A DNA stretch of 64,000 nucleotides, taken from Synechococcus sp. BIOS-U3-1 (GTDB lineage Bacteria > Cyanobacteriota > Cyanobacteriia > PCC-6307 > Cyanobiaceae). A program made the position numbers and the translations under genes. Positions 9,049 to 17,473 of this stretch are shown here, piece by piece (positions within the stretch are counted from its first letter, which is position 1; every line of letters begins with the position of its first letter). The notes below the pieces were generated by a model. The model was not told where the DNA came from. It worked only from the letters and a program-made list of their open reading frames with translations, and made no database searches. The DNA is taken from assembly GCF_014279975.1 (NCBI RefSeq), contig NZ_CP047936.1, positions 1,178,001 through 1,242,000 of the forward strand. Direction: 5' to 3'.

Positions 9049-9551
9049 GGCGCTGGGGGAATTGAAGTCCAGGATCTTGCATCAGCATCCGTTTTGCCAC
9101 GATTCACAGGCGCCATCTGGACTGGTTGTGGTTCAGGCCCATCGGCCAGCCACTGTTCAAGGAGCAATGCTGCAGCAGCGCTGTCCAGTCGCCCAGAGCG
9201 ATCTCCATGAAGTTGATGGCGCTCTCCAGCTGCCCAGCTGCTGCTGTGTTCGTTCACAAAGGCCATGGGCATTAGCAGAGCATGAGCCAGGCGGATTCCA
9301 TAGCGATGACAGTGCTTGGCCTGCAAAGTTGGCTTGCCGGCGTCATCCAGGGGGAGCCCAACGACTAGAGCCTCAACCCGGCGTTCGGCGCAGAGTGTCT
9401 TGATGTGATTGACATCGTTGTTGAAATCACCACGTTTCAACGCATTGAGTGGAGTCACGGTCAATCCAAGAGCGTCGCAGCCTGCGAGGCCGATTCTTCG
9501 ACGGCCCACATCAAGGCTGAGAGCTGAACGTGCTCGGGGTCGTGAGCTCAA
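9045..9551 (-). CDS. ruvX: Putative pre-16S rRNA nuclease / Holliday junction resolvase-like (YqgF)
   Basis: RNase H-fold nuclease of the YqgF family, implicated in 16S rRNA 5'-end maturation. The motifs are LSLDVGRRRIGLAGCD near the N-terminus (first Asp), VVGLPLD in the middle, FVNEHSSSW (Glu), and the C-terminal RLDSAAAALLLEQWL (Asp). The start is taken as TTG at 9551, lying just past the upstream stop (TGAATTG); the longer upstream frame would overlap the preceding gene by 130 nt. The start is the uncertain point, the family is not. Confidence 0.8.
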   Translation of the reverse strand: MSSRPRARSALSLDVGRRRIGLAGCDALGLTVTPLNALKRGDFNNDVNHIKTLCAERRVEALVVGLPLDDAGKPTLQAKHCHRYGIRLAHALLMPMAFVNEHSSSWAAGERHQLHGDRSGRLDSAAAALLLEQWLADGPEPQPVQMAPVNRGKTDADARSWTSIPPAP

Positions 9552-9552
9552 T

Positions 9553-10626
9553 TCAACGCCTCGGGGCCAGGCTCGGAGTGGGCAGTTGAGGTTGTTGAGG
9601 TTGCAGACGACCGAGCATGGATTCAAGCGGCCGGAGGCCACCCAGGTTGCGTTGGTGCACACGTCTCCAGATGCTTCGTCCAAGCATCATTTCCAGGGTT
9701 CCTTCCTGCCACCCCTGGCTTTCGAGTAAAGCCCTCAGATGGTGGTCGTCTTCCGCCACAAGCAGTGATGGGGTGATTTGCTGGCTCAGCAATTGAAACA
9801 ACGCAGCAGGCAATGCAGCGCCAATGCGTTCATCCCAAGCGGGTCCTCGAAGTAGTTCAAGGCGGGGTGAATCCAGCCCCCACGGGCGCCTGATCAGCCC
9901 TGCAATCACCTGACTGTCTCCATCTCTCTCAACCCTTAAAACCATTGATCCGCCGCCACTTAGGTCCAACAGGTCGCACCATTGGCGATCAAGGATTTGC
10001 CTGTGCTGAGGGCTGATGCTGGCCTGCTCAAGGGTCAATAATTGGCGTGTGTTGTCCCGGTTGAGAGGACTCCAGCAGAGTCCCTGCGGAAGCTGCACAT
10101 TGGACTTTGGAAATGGGCTCGAGGGTGAAGCGGCGACCGGAGGGTTCCAGATGCGCCCCTGGCGTAGAGGCTGGAATCCAAGCTCCCGCAATAGATCCAG
10201 TTGCGGCCGATCTGTTGGGTCGCAGCGCACGAGCCAGCTGCGACAGCGAGAGATGTCATCGCTCAGGGCCTGCTGAATTAGCAAACGCAGGCCTTGCTGG
10301 CGACTGAAGTGACGGGAGGAAGCAATCGAGAGAGCATCCAGATGCCAGCAGCTGTTGCGACGGTTGCTGGAGCGCATCAGCAGCAGAGATTCGATCTGGT
10401 CCGCTGATTCCGAGGACGACTCGATCAGCGCTAGCACTCGGGTGAGTCGGGCATTGAGTGGGTCAGGCAGGAACTGGTCAAGACGGCTGATCCAGGACTG
10501 AACCAACAAGCTCTGCAGAGCGCTGTTCTGAATGGTGGAACCTGCATCGGATACAGATGCGATCTGGCTCAAATGACCAGCTTTCAAGGGCTCGACCCGG
10601 AGCCGGAATCCCGCTTTCGCTGCCAC
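9553..10626 (-). CDS. GNAT-like conserved cyanobacterial protein
   Basis: A 357-residue protein from a GTG start. Segments such as HFSRQQGLRLLIQQAL and LLRELGFQPLRQGRIW resemble the acetyl-CoA-binding loop and last strand of GNAT acetyltransferases, and a second weaker copy appears in the C-terminal half. I cannot point to a complete acetyl-CoA motif, so activity is unproven. It sits directly upstream of ruvX (2 nt between this stop and the proposed ruvX start), consistent with co-translation. Confidence 0.6.
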   Translation of the reverse strand: MAAKAGFRLRVEPLKAGHLSQIASVSDAGSTIQNSALQSLLVQSWISRLDQFLPDPLNARLTRVLALIESSSESADQIESLLLMRSSNRRNSCWHLDALSIASSRHFSRQQGLRLLIQQALSDDISRCRSWLVRCDPTDRPQLDLLRELGFQPLRQGRIWNPPVAASPSSPFPKSNVQLPQGLCWSPLNRDNTRQLLTLEQASISPQHRQILDRQWCDLLDLSGGGSMVLRVERDGDSQVIAGLIRRPWGLDSPRLELLRGPAWDERIGAALPAALFQLLSQQITPSLLVAEDDHHLRALLESQGWQEGTLEMMLGRSIWRRVHQRNLGGLRPLESMLGRLQPQQPQLPTPSLAPRR

Positions 10627-10677
10627 GGCAGGCCTCCACCATTGATTAAATCTATCGCCGCCTTCCTTGAGGTGAGT

Positions 10678-11844
10678 TCAGACCGGTCTGACCAGCACCA
10701 GCGGTGTGCGCTCGTTGGCATTCCCAGCAGGATTGGGGCGCAGGGCACGATGCAGCAATGCTTCATCACAGCCGCTGCTGGAGGCCAGAACTTTCACACG
10801 TCCAAGATCGTTCACATCAACGATTGCAACGGAGACGCCGAGAGCGTCAGCGGCGTCTTGGCAAAGACGAATCGGGTCCTGGGGACCCAGAACGATGGTC
10901 TGGTCATAGGGGGGTGTTGTCCCGGTGATGTCATCAATGAGGCGTGCCTGATTGCCTGCGAGTCGATAAAACCAACCCTTCAATCCAATAATTTTCAGCG
11001 CCAAGCCGATCGACCAGGCGAGGATGACCCTGGTCGGACCAACCTGATCAATCAGGGTTTGTAGTCCGCAGGCGGTTGCAAGACTGCTGGTGGGGTGGAA
11101 GACCCGGCAGAGCAACCGAGCGATCCAGGTCGGTTCGACCATGGAGGGGTGGGTGTATCTGCCTTGAATCACGGCGACGGGTGTTTCCCCAATTGTGAGA
11201 ATGTCGCCAGGCTGAACCAGTTCGCCCGCATAGTCACGAAGCACCTCAAGGGTGCTGTCGAGAGGGCCGAGCAGGTGTGTTTTCAGCGGAAGAACCTTGC
11301 AATTCTCCCCGGAATGGAATTCAGCTTTGGTGGGCTGAAGCACCGCGGGTCTGCGCAGAGGAACCACCACACCCTGTCGACGATCAAGTCGTCCAAAGGG
11401 GCCATAGTTCACCCAGTTCACATCCATCCAGACCGTATCGACCCGATCAGCAAGAGCAGCACCTGGCGAACCGCTGAGCGTGACATTGACCTGAATGCGG
11501 GTGCTTTTATGCCCTTTGACGATGTAGGCAGGCCAGTACCCATCGGCCCGGGTGTCTTCATCAGGGTGGTGCGGCGTGATCTGGGTTTTGACCAACACAT
11601 CATTGAGATTTGAGCTGCCGATCAGCACCGGGTTGACCTTCAGCTCAGGCACCATCACCTCCATCCGTGCATGGGGGTTGGTGATCTCGATCCACCCCTG
11701 GAGCTCAAGATCATTTCCTGATGGTTTGACGCTCCAGTCCAGATGACGGAGTTTCAGCGGAGATGTTGGCCGCAGGCGATGCCGCGCTTCGATCCAGAAC
11801 ACTCCCAGACCGACCAGGAGCAGAATTACAAGCAGAACACACAT
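10678..11844 (-). CDS. F420-0:gamma-glutamyl ligase-like membrane-anchored protein
   Basis: A 388-residue protein. One transmembrane helix at residues 2-18 anchors it. About 150 residues of beta-rich sequence follow, then a C-terminal half that resembles CofE-type F420-0:gamma-glutamyl ligases (TPVAVIQGRYTHPSMVEPTW, RLIDDITGTTPPYDQTIVLG, DAADALGVSVAIVDVNDLG). Members in cyanobacteria are commonly labelled this way although their substrate is not established. No other F420 gene lies in the window. It is 51 nt upstream of the GNAT-like gene on the same strand. Confidence 0.65.
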   Translation of the reverse strand: MCVLLVILLLVGLGVFWIEARHRLRPTSPLKLRHLDWSVKPSGNDLELQGWIEITNPHARMEVMVPELKVNPVLIGSSNLNDVLVKTQITPHHPDEDTRADGYWPAYIVKGHKSTRIQVNVTLSGSPGAALADRVDTVWMDVNWVNYGPFGRLDRRQGVVVPLRRPAVLQPTKAEFHSGENCKVLPLKTHLLGPLDSTLEVLRDYAGELVQPGDILTIGETPVAVIQGRYTHPSMVEPTWIARLLCRVFHPTSSLATACGLQTLIDQVGPTRVILAWSIGLALKIIGLKGWFYRLAGNQARLIDDITGTTPPYDQTIVLGPQDPIRLCQDAADALGVSVAIVDVNDLGRVKVLASSSGCDEALLHRALRPNPAGNANERTPLVLVRPV

Positions 11845-11904
11845 GTCAACGTCGGCTGTCGGCCGGTCTCAATGGCGCGCAGCGTAAGGCGTCCATGTGA
11901 CCGT

Positions 11905-12441
11905 TCAACGTGAGATCACTTCCGTGTTGAGCTCGTTGAAACTGAGACTCATGCTCTCTCCCTGCGGCGCGGGAAGCCCAGTGGCCTGACTGATGGCGTT
12001 ATTGATCTGCTCGAGAGGGACTTGCCCCTCCTCGTCGAGTAAGAGCTGGCCTTCTCCGTCGATCACCACCACTTGCGGAATAATTCCGTGCCAGTAATGC
12101 GCAGGATCAGTTCGGTCGGTGGTGGCTCTCCCCTGCAGTGCATCTGTGGTCAAAGGCAGAAGGTCCACGCTGTTCCCCCAGAGCCTTTGAAGCTCCGAAA
12201 CCGCTGGAGAGAAGGCTTTGCTTGTGCTGCTGTCATCGAGGTAGTAAACGATGACGCTCGTGCGACCCGCTTGCTGTGAATCAGCCAGGCTGACGGCCGG
12301 AGGAACCAAAGACCCGTTACCGGCGTAGAGCGCGAAAATATTGCCGTCATAGCTGTCAGTTTCCCGGATGGCCTGAGCCGGCAATGCAATCAGCATCAAG
12401 GCCAGCACCGCGACGATGGAACGGATCAGGAACGCGGTCAT
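11905..12441 (-). CDS. Thioredoxin-like lumenal/thylakoid protein, PSI accumulation factor family
   Basis: A 178-residue exported protein. A signal peptide covers residues 1 to about 24 (ends in LPAQA), with start ATG at 12441. The mature part has a thioredoxin-like layout (TSVIVYYLDDSSTSKAF, then IIPQVVVIDGEGQLLLDEEGQ with the cis-Pro region). The CxxC of active thioredoxins is missing: the equivalent site reads DDSSTS. It resembles the Synechocystis Slr1796-type thylakoid factor needed for photosystem I accumulation; that assignment is from memory of the family. Flanked by same-strand genes. Confidence 0.6.
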   Translation of the reverse strand: MTAFLIRSIVAVLALMLIALPAQAIRETDSYDGNIFALYAGNGSLVPPAVSLADSQQAGRTSVIVYYLDDSSTSKAFSPAVSELQRLWGNSVDLLPLTTDALQGRATTDRTDPAHYWHGIIPQVVVIDGEGQLLLDEEGQVPLEQINNAISQATGLPAPQGESMSLSFNELNTEVISR

Positions 12442-12495
12442 GACAACGGGACAGTCCATGCATTCTGAGCCCTGATCCTGCCTTGCCGTTGAGAA

Positions 12496-14112
12496 TCAGC
12501 TGCGCCCGAAACTTCGACCCATCCCTTGAGCAATGCCACGTCCGATCAGACCGATGGCCCGACCCACCACCTGGGTGAGCACCACCACCATGAGGTCACC
12601 GAGACGTTTCACCAGAGCCTGAACCTGAGGTGCGATGGCATCACGAGCTTCCACGATCAGGGCGACCTGCTGTTGCCACCAGCGCAGGCGCTTGAGCTCC
12701 TCATCTCTGGGTTCGGTTAAAAGCAACGGTTCGATGCGTCCGGTTTTGAGGCTGAACAGCAATCGGCGACTCTCGTATAAACGAATCGGACGTTCAATCC
12801 ACTCTTGCCAACGAGACTGACTGTTGAGTTGATTGCGCAAACGTTCCAGTTCGCGCGTTGAGATCAGGTTCTGTTGCAGCAGATATCGGCGCAGCTCGGG
12901 CCATTCGCCACAGACTCCGAGCAGTTCGGAACCAATCAGCTCAGCGGTACGCACGAGCCAGTTGCTGATCAGTGTCTCGAGCTGCAGCAAAGCCCTGGGG
13001 TCGTCTGATGGGAGTAGCTGACCATCCACCAGGACCGGTTGATCCAGCACCAGCGACGCCAGCATGGACTGTGGGTCTGGCAGCTCATCATCGGATTGAC
13101 GTAAATCCGTCCGATCAACAAGTTGGTCGGCCACCGCAACAAGACTTTCTCCCTGCGGGAGACGTACATAATTCCCTGCCACGGTGCGCAACGCCTGTTG
13201 CCTCACTTCCGTCTGCAGAGCCTGCCAGCGTGCGCTCAGTGCGTTCTGGTCGCGAGTGCTGACAAGCTCATCGCCACGCAGACGTCGAAGAACCTCATTG
13301 AACTGTTGAAGAAGCGCTAACAGCAAGTCGCGGCGACGCTCCGGATGAAGTCCCTCGATGGCGAGCAACTGGCCTGTTCCATTCCCCAGTCCACTGCCTA
13401 CAGCACCTTCGAGTCGTTGCTGAATGGCATTCCAGACAGCCGTTGGTTCTCGGTTGTTCAGTGTCAGTTCAAGGGTCTTGCTTTGATCGCGCAGAGGCCC
13501 CACCTCAGCAAGACCGGTGTGAAGAGGTCCCCAGAGCCACAGCAGCAGGTTTCTGGCACTGCTCAGTTCACGACAACGACCCTCTAGCATAAGTCGCATC
13601 ACAAGATGCTCAGGTGGCGGGTCAAGTAGCGCTTTGATGACCTGAAGATCCCTACCGATCTGCTGTAGGCCACTGACCAGAAGCGATTGCGCCACGCTCA
13701 GGCTCGGCTCGCTGGCTGAGGAGTGCGCTGAAAGGGGTTTGATTTTCAGCACCCTGCCTCCCTTGAGAAGGGTCTGGATTGCTTGCCTCAGTGCTGCAAG
13801 GTCAGGGTCTTGAAGAATGCCGTCGCAATTCAACGAGAGCAGTGCCTGAGGATCACGTCCGTAGTCGGCCGGTAACAGCAGCAACGTGGGAGCAGGTGTC
13901 CAGCGCTGTTGCAGTTGCAGAATCTCTCGCTGGATGATTAGAGGTTGCGTTTCCGTGGGCAGTGACCAGATCACTAGTGATGGATGCCCTTGAAGTTGAT
14001 CAGCTGACCGTCTGACGCGAAGTGGCAGCTCTTCAGTGGCGATTTCCGCTGCAAGACTTTCACCGAGTAGATCGGGAGCGAAAAGGAGAATCTCCCGGTC
14101 CTGGTCGATCAC
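12496..14112 (-). CDS. DUF3685 (Ycf55-like) protein
   Basis: A 538-residue protein from a GTG start. The first 120 residues resemble a response-regulator receiver fold (EILLFAPDLLGESLA, then SLVIWSLPTE and TLLLLPADY). The rest is a long helical DUF3685 region, the family that also contains the algal plastid protein Ycf55. The extreme C-terminus (about 510-538) has a Gly-rich hydrophobic helix, GRAIGLIGRGIAQGMGRSFG. I do not see a clear phospho-acceptor set, so signalling is only a possibility. Function unknown. Confidence 0.75.
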   Translation of the reverse strand: MIDQDREILLFAPDLLGESLAAEIATEELPLRVRRSADQLQGHPSLVIWSLPTETQPLIIQREILQLQQRWTPAPTLLLLPADYGRDPQALLSLNCDGILQDPDLAALRQAIQTLLKGGRVLKIKPLSAHSSASEPSLSVAQSLLVSGLQQIGRDLQVIKALLDPPPEHLVMRLMLEGRCRELSSARNLLLWLWGPLHTGLAEVGPLRDQSKTLELTLNNREPTAVWNAIQQRLEGAVGSGLGNGTGQLLAIEGLHPERRRDLLLALLQQFNEVLRRLRGDELVSTRDQNALSARWQALQTEVRQQALRTVAGNYVRLPQGESLVAVADQLVDRTDLRQSDDELPDPQSMLASLVLDQPVLVDGQLLPSDDPRALLQLETLISNWLVRTAELIGSELLGVCGEWPELRRYLLQQNLISTRELERLRNQLNSQSRWQEWIERPIRLYESRRLLFSLKTGRIEPLLLTEPRDEELKRLRWWQQQVALIVEARDAIAPQVQALVKRLGDLMVVVLTQVVGRAIGLIGRGIAQGMGRSFGRS

Positions 14113-14139
14113 GGTGCCCTGAAACTGTGCTGATGGACG

Positions 14140-14625
14140 TCAAGGTAACGGCACTGGCGAGGATGCTCCAGTGGCAATTTTTGGACGTCCGTTCAACTGC
14201 AGGGTGTACGACTCGATGTTGAATCCGGTCTGACGTTCAATTTCTCTGAGCAAACCGTCGGGGAGCCTCACGTCCAGGTCCTCGATCGAGCCTGTTTCCA
14301 GGCAGGTGAGATGACTGTGTGGATCGTTTCGATACCCATAAAGCCTGCCATGGGCTCGATCGAGGCACTCGATCACCCCTGCACTTTGAAGTGCCTCAAG
14401 GTTCTGATAAACGGAGGTATGGCCGATTCGTCTCCCTTGTTGGTTGAGTTTTTCGAAGATGTCTCGTGCGCTGAGGTGACTGGCTTCGCTCCACAGCAGG
14501 TCGAGCACCATTCGCCGCTGTTGGCTTAATCGCATGCCCAGATGTCGGCAACGATCGAAGGCATCCTGAAGAGTGCGCTTACCGCTGGCTCCCTTTGGCA
14601 GAAATGACTCGACTAGCGACTCCAC
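14140..14625 (-). CDS. Fur-family transcriptional regulator
   Basis: A 161-residue metalloregulator. The winged-helix part shows RLSQQRRMVLDLLWSEASHLSARDIFEKL and the recognition helix RIGHTSVYQNLEALQSAG. The dimerisation half has the metal-ligand segment HSHLTCLETGSIEDL. Canonical Fur, Zur and PerR have CxxC here and usually a second pair near the C-terminus. This protein has one Cys at the first position only, so the structural zinc site is absent. Which metal or signal it senses cannot be told. The GTG start gives the family's usual N-terminal extension. Confidence 0.88.
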   Translation of the reverse strand: MESLVESFLPKGASGKRTLQDAFDRCRHLGMRLSQQRRMVLDLLWSEASHLSARDIFEKLNQQGRRIGHTSVYQNLEALQSAGVIECLDRAHGRLYGYRNDPHSHLTCLETGSIEDLDVRLPDGLLREIERQTGFNIESYTLQLNGRPKIATGASSPVPLP

Positions 14626-14685
14626 GGCAGTCGTCGTAACGAGTTCAGGTTAGACCCGCGAAACAGCCTCGTCTTGATGGTGTCG

Positions 14686-15456
14686 TCAGGCCAGGTCCTT
14701 CAACAGTCCTGTTGGTGGGTCCTGAAGTCGTCCATCATCGAGTGCCTTGAGGGCTTCCCGTAGATCAATGCGGCCGTCGTAGAGCGCTCGCCCAACGATG
14801 ACTCCCTCAACGCCGAGTGGCTCCAGTGCCAGTAGCGCTAGCAAGTCAGCCATGCAGCCCACGCCACCGGAAGCGATCACGGGAACGGTGCTGGCAGCGG
14901 CCATCTGTCTCAGAGCGTCGAGGTTTGGGCCAGCAAGAGTTCCATCCGTGCTGATGTCGGTGCTGATGATTGCCGCAATTGCAGACTCACTAAATCGTGC
15001 GGCCAGAGCCGTGGCTTCCGTGTCGCTGTGTTCCAGCCATCCCCTCGTTGCGACCTTGCCATGGCGGGCATCAATGCCAACGATGATCCTGCCGGGATGG
15101 CGTTGAGCCAGCTCCACGACAAGTTCCGGTTGCTCCAGTGCAACCGTTCCCAGGATCACGCGTTCCAGACCGCATCCCAACAGTTCCTCGACGCGTTCAG
15201 CTGAACGCACGCCTCCACCGAGCTGAACCGGGATCGAAAGCGTTTCCGTGATTGCACGAACTGCTGCATCGTTGATCGGTTGACCGCTGCGGGCTCCGTC
15301 GAGATCCACGAGGTGCAGACGTCTGGCTCCTTGGTCTTGCCAGCTCCTGGCTTGAGACAGAGGGTCATCGCTGAAGCGAGTGACCTGGTCGTAATCCCCT
15401 TGGTGCAAACGCACGCAGGCCCCTCCCAGCAGGTCGATGGCTGGAATGATCTGCAT
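14686..15456 (-). CDS. hisA: Phosphoribosylformimino-5-aminoimidazole carboxamide ribotide isomerase
   Basis: Fourth-step enzyme of histidine synthesis, a TIM-barrel isomerase converting ProFAR to PRFAR. The start ATG at 15456 gives [20 protein letters not shown], the expected N-terminus with the catalytic Asp8. The second catalytic Asp lies in [14 protein letters not shown]. Phosphate-binding segments QLGGGVRS and ASGGVG are present. 256 residues, normal length. The start lies back to back with the divergent epimerase gene, so their promoters must share the short gap or overlap coding sequence. Confidence 0.96.
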   Translation of the reverse strand: MQIIPAIDLLGGACVRLHQGDYDQVTRFSDDPLSQARSWQDQGARRLHLVDLDGARSGQPINDAAVRAITETLSIPVQLGGGVRSAERVEELLGCGLERVILGTVALEQPELVVELAQRHPGRIIVGIDARHGKVATRGWLEHSDTEATALAARFSESAIAAIISTDISTDGTLAGPNLDALRQMAAASTVPVIASGGVGCMADLLALLALEPLGVEGVIVGRALYDGRIDLREALKALDDGRLQDPPTGLLKDLA

Positions 15457-15536
15457 GGGCGTTGCAATGGACTGACTCCCATCCTGCACGGGTGGGTTGG
15501 GCACGCTTCAATATCTTTTGGTCTGCCTGGGTGCTC

Positions 15537-16457
15537 GTGCAAATCCTGTTGATGGGGGGAACCCGCTTTGTGGGCAAGCCCCTCGTAAGCCGTCTGCTTC
15601 AGCAGGGTCACAGCCTTACCCTGTTTACACGCGGCCGGCAGCCTGTTCCTGAAGGAGTTGCGTCTGTCAATGGGGATCGTGGTGACGACAGGGCTCTCGA
15701 TCAGCTCAAGGGGCGAGCTTTCGATGTCATTGTCGATAGCTCTGGGCGCACGCTCAACGACAGTCAGCGAGTTGTGGAGCGGACGGGTGCACCCAACCAT
15801 CGTTTTCTCTACGTGAGTTCAGCGGGTGTCTACGCAGGCAGCCATAGCTGGCCTCTGGATGAGGACAGCCCCCTTGATCCGGAAAGTCGTCATGCCGGCA
15901 AGGGCGAAACAGAGCGATGGCTCATGCGTGAAGGGATCGCTTTCACGAGTTTTCGACCCACTTACATCGTTGGCCCTGGGAATTACAACCCAGTTGAACG
16001 TTGGTTTTTCGATCGGATCACGCATGATCGACCCATTCCTTTGCCCGGGGATGGCACCACCATTACTCAAATCGGCCACGTCGAGGATCTGGCCGAAGCG
16101 ATGGCGCGCAGCCTTGAGGTGGATGCCTCCTGCAATCGGATTTACAACTGTTCAGCAAAAAAAGGAATCACATTTCATGGACTGATCGAAGCGGCGGCGC
16201 TGGCCTGCGGCCGTGCGCCTGAGAGCCTCGATCTACGCAGTTTTGACCCTTCAGGACTCGATCCGAAAGCTCGAAAGGGGTTCCCTTTGCGACTCAGTCA
16301 TTTCCTGACGGATATCAGCCGCGTTGAGCGTGAACTGGCCTGGACTCCTCGGTTTGACGCACTTGCATGCATGGCTGACAGCTATCAGCGCGATTACGCG
16401 CTGGCACCAACCTCCGCACCGGACTTCAGTGCCGATGAGTCCCTGATCGGGGCTTGA
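15537..16457 (+). CDS. NAD-dependent epimerase/dehydratase family protein, CSP41-like
   Basis: A 306-residue atypical short-chain dehydrogenase. It opens with the Rossmann motif MQILLMGGTRFVGKPL (GGxxFxG). It continues with RFLYVSSAGVYAG and RPTYIVGPGNYNPVERWFFDR, the pattern of the cyanobacterial/plastid CSP41 group, which binds RNA in chloroplasts. The start is the GTG at 15537, right before the Rossmann strand; the longer frame runs into the hisA promoter. The canonical YxxxK catalytic pair is not evident, which favours a non-enzymatic role as in CSP41. Its 3' end overlaps the convergent pgsA-like gene by 32 nt. Confidence 0.8.
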   Translation: MQILLMGGTRFVGKPLVSRLLQQGHSLTLFTRGRQPVPEGVASVNGDRGDDRALDQLKGRAFDVIVDSSGRTLNDSQRVVERTGAPNHRFLYVSSAGVYAGSHSWPLDEDSPLDPESRHAGKGETERWLMREGIAFTSFRPTYIVGPGNYNPVERWFFDRITHDRPIPLPGDGTTITQIGHVEDLAEAMARSLEVDASCNRIYNCSAKKGITFHGLIEAAALACGRAPESLDLRSFDPSGLDPKARKGFPLRLSHFLTDISRVERELAWTPRFDALACMADSYQRDYALAPTSAPDFSADESLIGA

Positions 16458-16971
16458 GATAAGCCAAGGCCGACCAAAGTGCCAGCACCAGGGCTGGCCA
16501 GTAGAGCCACCATCCCAGTGCATGCAGGCTCAGCGTGAGCTGGTCTGCAGACCAGCCCGCCGGCCAGAGCATCAGAAACAGGCTGAGAAACTGGAGGGTG
16601 GTTTTCCATTTCCCCAGCCAAGAGGCTGGAGCACCGCTGGAGCTACCTGATCGCCATCCGGAAATCAGCAATTCTCGAGCTAGCAGCAGCCATACAGCCC
16701 ACAGGGGGAGTTGTCGCTCCGCTGCCAACCAGATCAATGGAGCGCTGATCAACAGCTTGTCAGCGAGGGGATCGAGTTTTGCTCCCCAACTGCTGCCCCC
16801 ATCAGCTTTGCGGGCCATCCAGCCGTCAGCCCAGTCGCTGATCGCGCCGATCAGCAGCAGCAACCAAGCCCAGCTCTGCTGCCCTGAAGCCAGCAGCAGC
16901 AGCAACGGTGCTCCAAGCACGGCGCGCAGCAGCGTGAGTCGATCGGCCCACAATCGCCATGGAGAGATCAA
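16426..16971 (-). CDS. pgsA: CDP-alcohol phosphatidyltransferase (phosphatidylglycerophosphate synthase type)
   Basis: A 181-residue membrane enzyme. The full CDP-alcohol phosphatidyltransferase motif is visible: DWADGWMARKADG followed by GAKLDPLADKLL, with the four metal-binding aspartates. Six hydrophobic segments span the rest. The most likely product is phosphatidylglycerol phosphate, since phosphatidylglycerol is the only phospholipid of thylakoids. The symbol is given on family grounds; substrate is not proven. The gene overlaps the convergent epimerase by 32 nt. Confidence 0.85.
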   Translation of the reverse strand: MISPWRLWADRLTLLRAVLGAPLLLLLASGQQSWAWLLLLIGAISDWADGWMARKADGGSSWGAKLDPLADKLLISAPLIWLAAERQLPLWAVWLLLARELLISGWRSGSSSGAPASWLGKWKTTLQFLSLFLMLWPAGWSADQLTLSLHALGWWLYWPALVLALWSALAYLKPRSGTHRH

Positions 16972-17002
16972 GGCTCAGAATGCGTGAAGTTGATCAGGTC
17001 CC

Positions 17003-17473
17003 ATGGTGCTTCAGCAGACGGTCGGGGAGGTGATGTCCGCTCCGGTCCTGACGGTGACGGCGGAGACCCTGCTTCAGGATGCAGTCAGCGTGCTCAACGA
17101 TCACCACGTGAGTGGTCTGCCAGTGGTTGACGGGGAGGGCGTTCTGATTGGAGAACTCACCGAACAGGATCTGATGGTCCGCGAGAGCGGTGTGGATGTC
17201 GGTCCCTACGTGATGCTCCTTGACAGCGTCATTTATCTGCGCAATCCACTGAACTGGGATCGCCAAGTGCATCAAGTACTGGGCAACAGTGTTGGTGATT
17301 TGATGCACCGTGACAGCCACAGCTGTGAAGTCAGCCTTCCGCTGCCAAAGGCTGCTTCGATGCTGCATGACAAGGGAACACAACGTCTGATTGTTGTAGA
17401 TGCGAACCGCCGTCCGGTCGGTGTGCTCACCCGCGGTGATGTTGTGAGGGCGCTGGCATCAGCTCAGAGCTAA
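17003..17473 (+). CDS. CBS-domain pair protein
   Basis: A 156-residue protein made almost entirely of two CBS motifs: residues about 8-60 (VGEVMSAPVLTVTAETLLQDAV, HHVSGLPVVDGEGVLIGELTEQDL) and 96-150 (VGDLMHRDSHSC, KGTQRLIVVDANRRPVGVLTRGDVV). Such stand-alone CBS pairs bind adenosyl nucleotides and tune partner enzymes. In chloroplasts, related CBSX proteins act on thioredoxin. No fused effector domain. The last 4 nt overlap the convergent secreted-protein gene. Confidence 0.88.
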   Translation: MVLQQTVGEVMSAPVLTVTAETLLQDAVSVLNDHHVSGLPVVDGEGVLIGELTEQDLMVRESGVDVGPYVMLLDSVIYLRNPLNWDRQVHQVLGNSVGDLMHRDSHSCEVSLPLPKAASMLHDKGTQRLIVVDANRRPVGVLTRGDVVRALASAQS

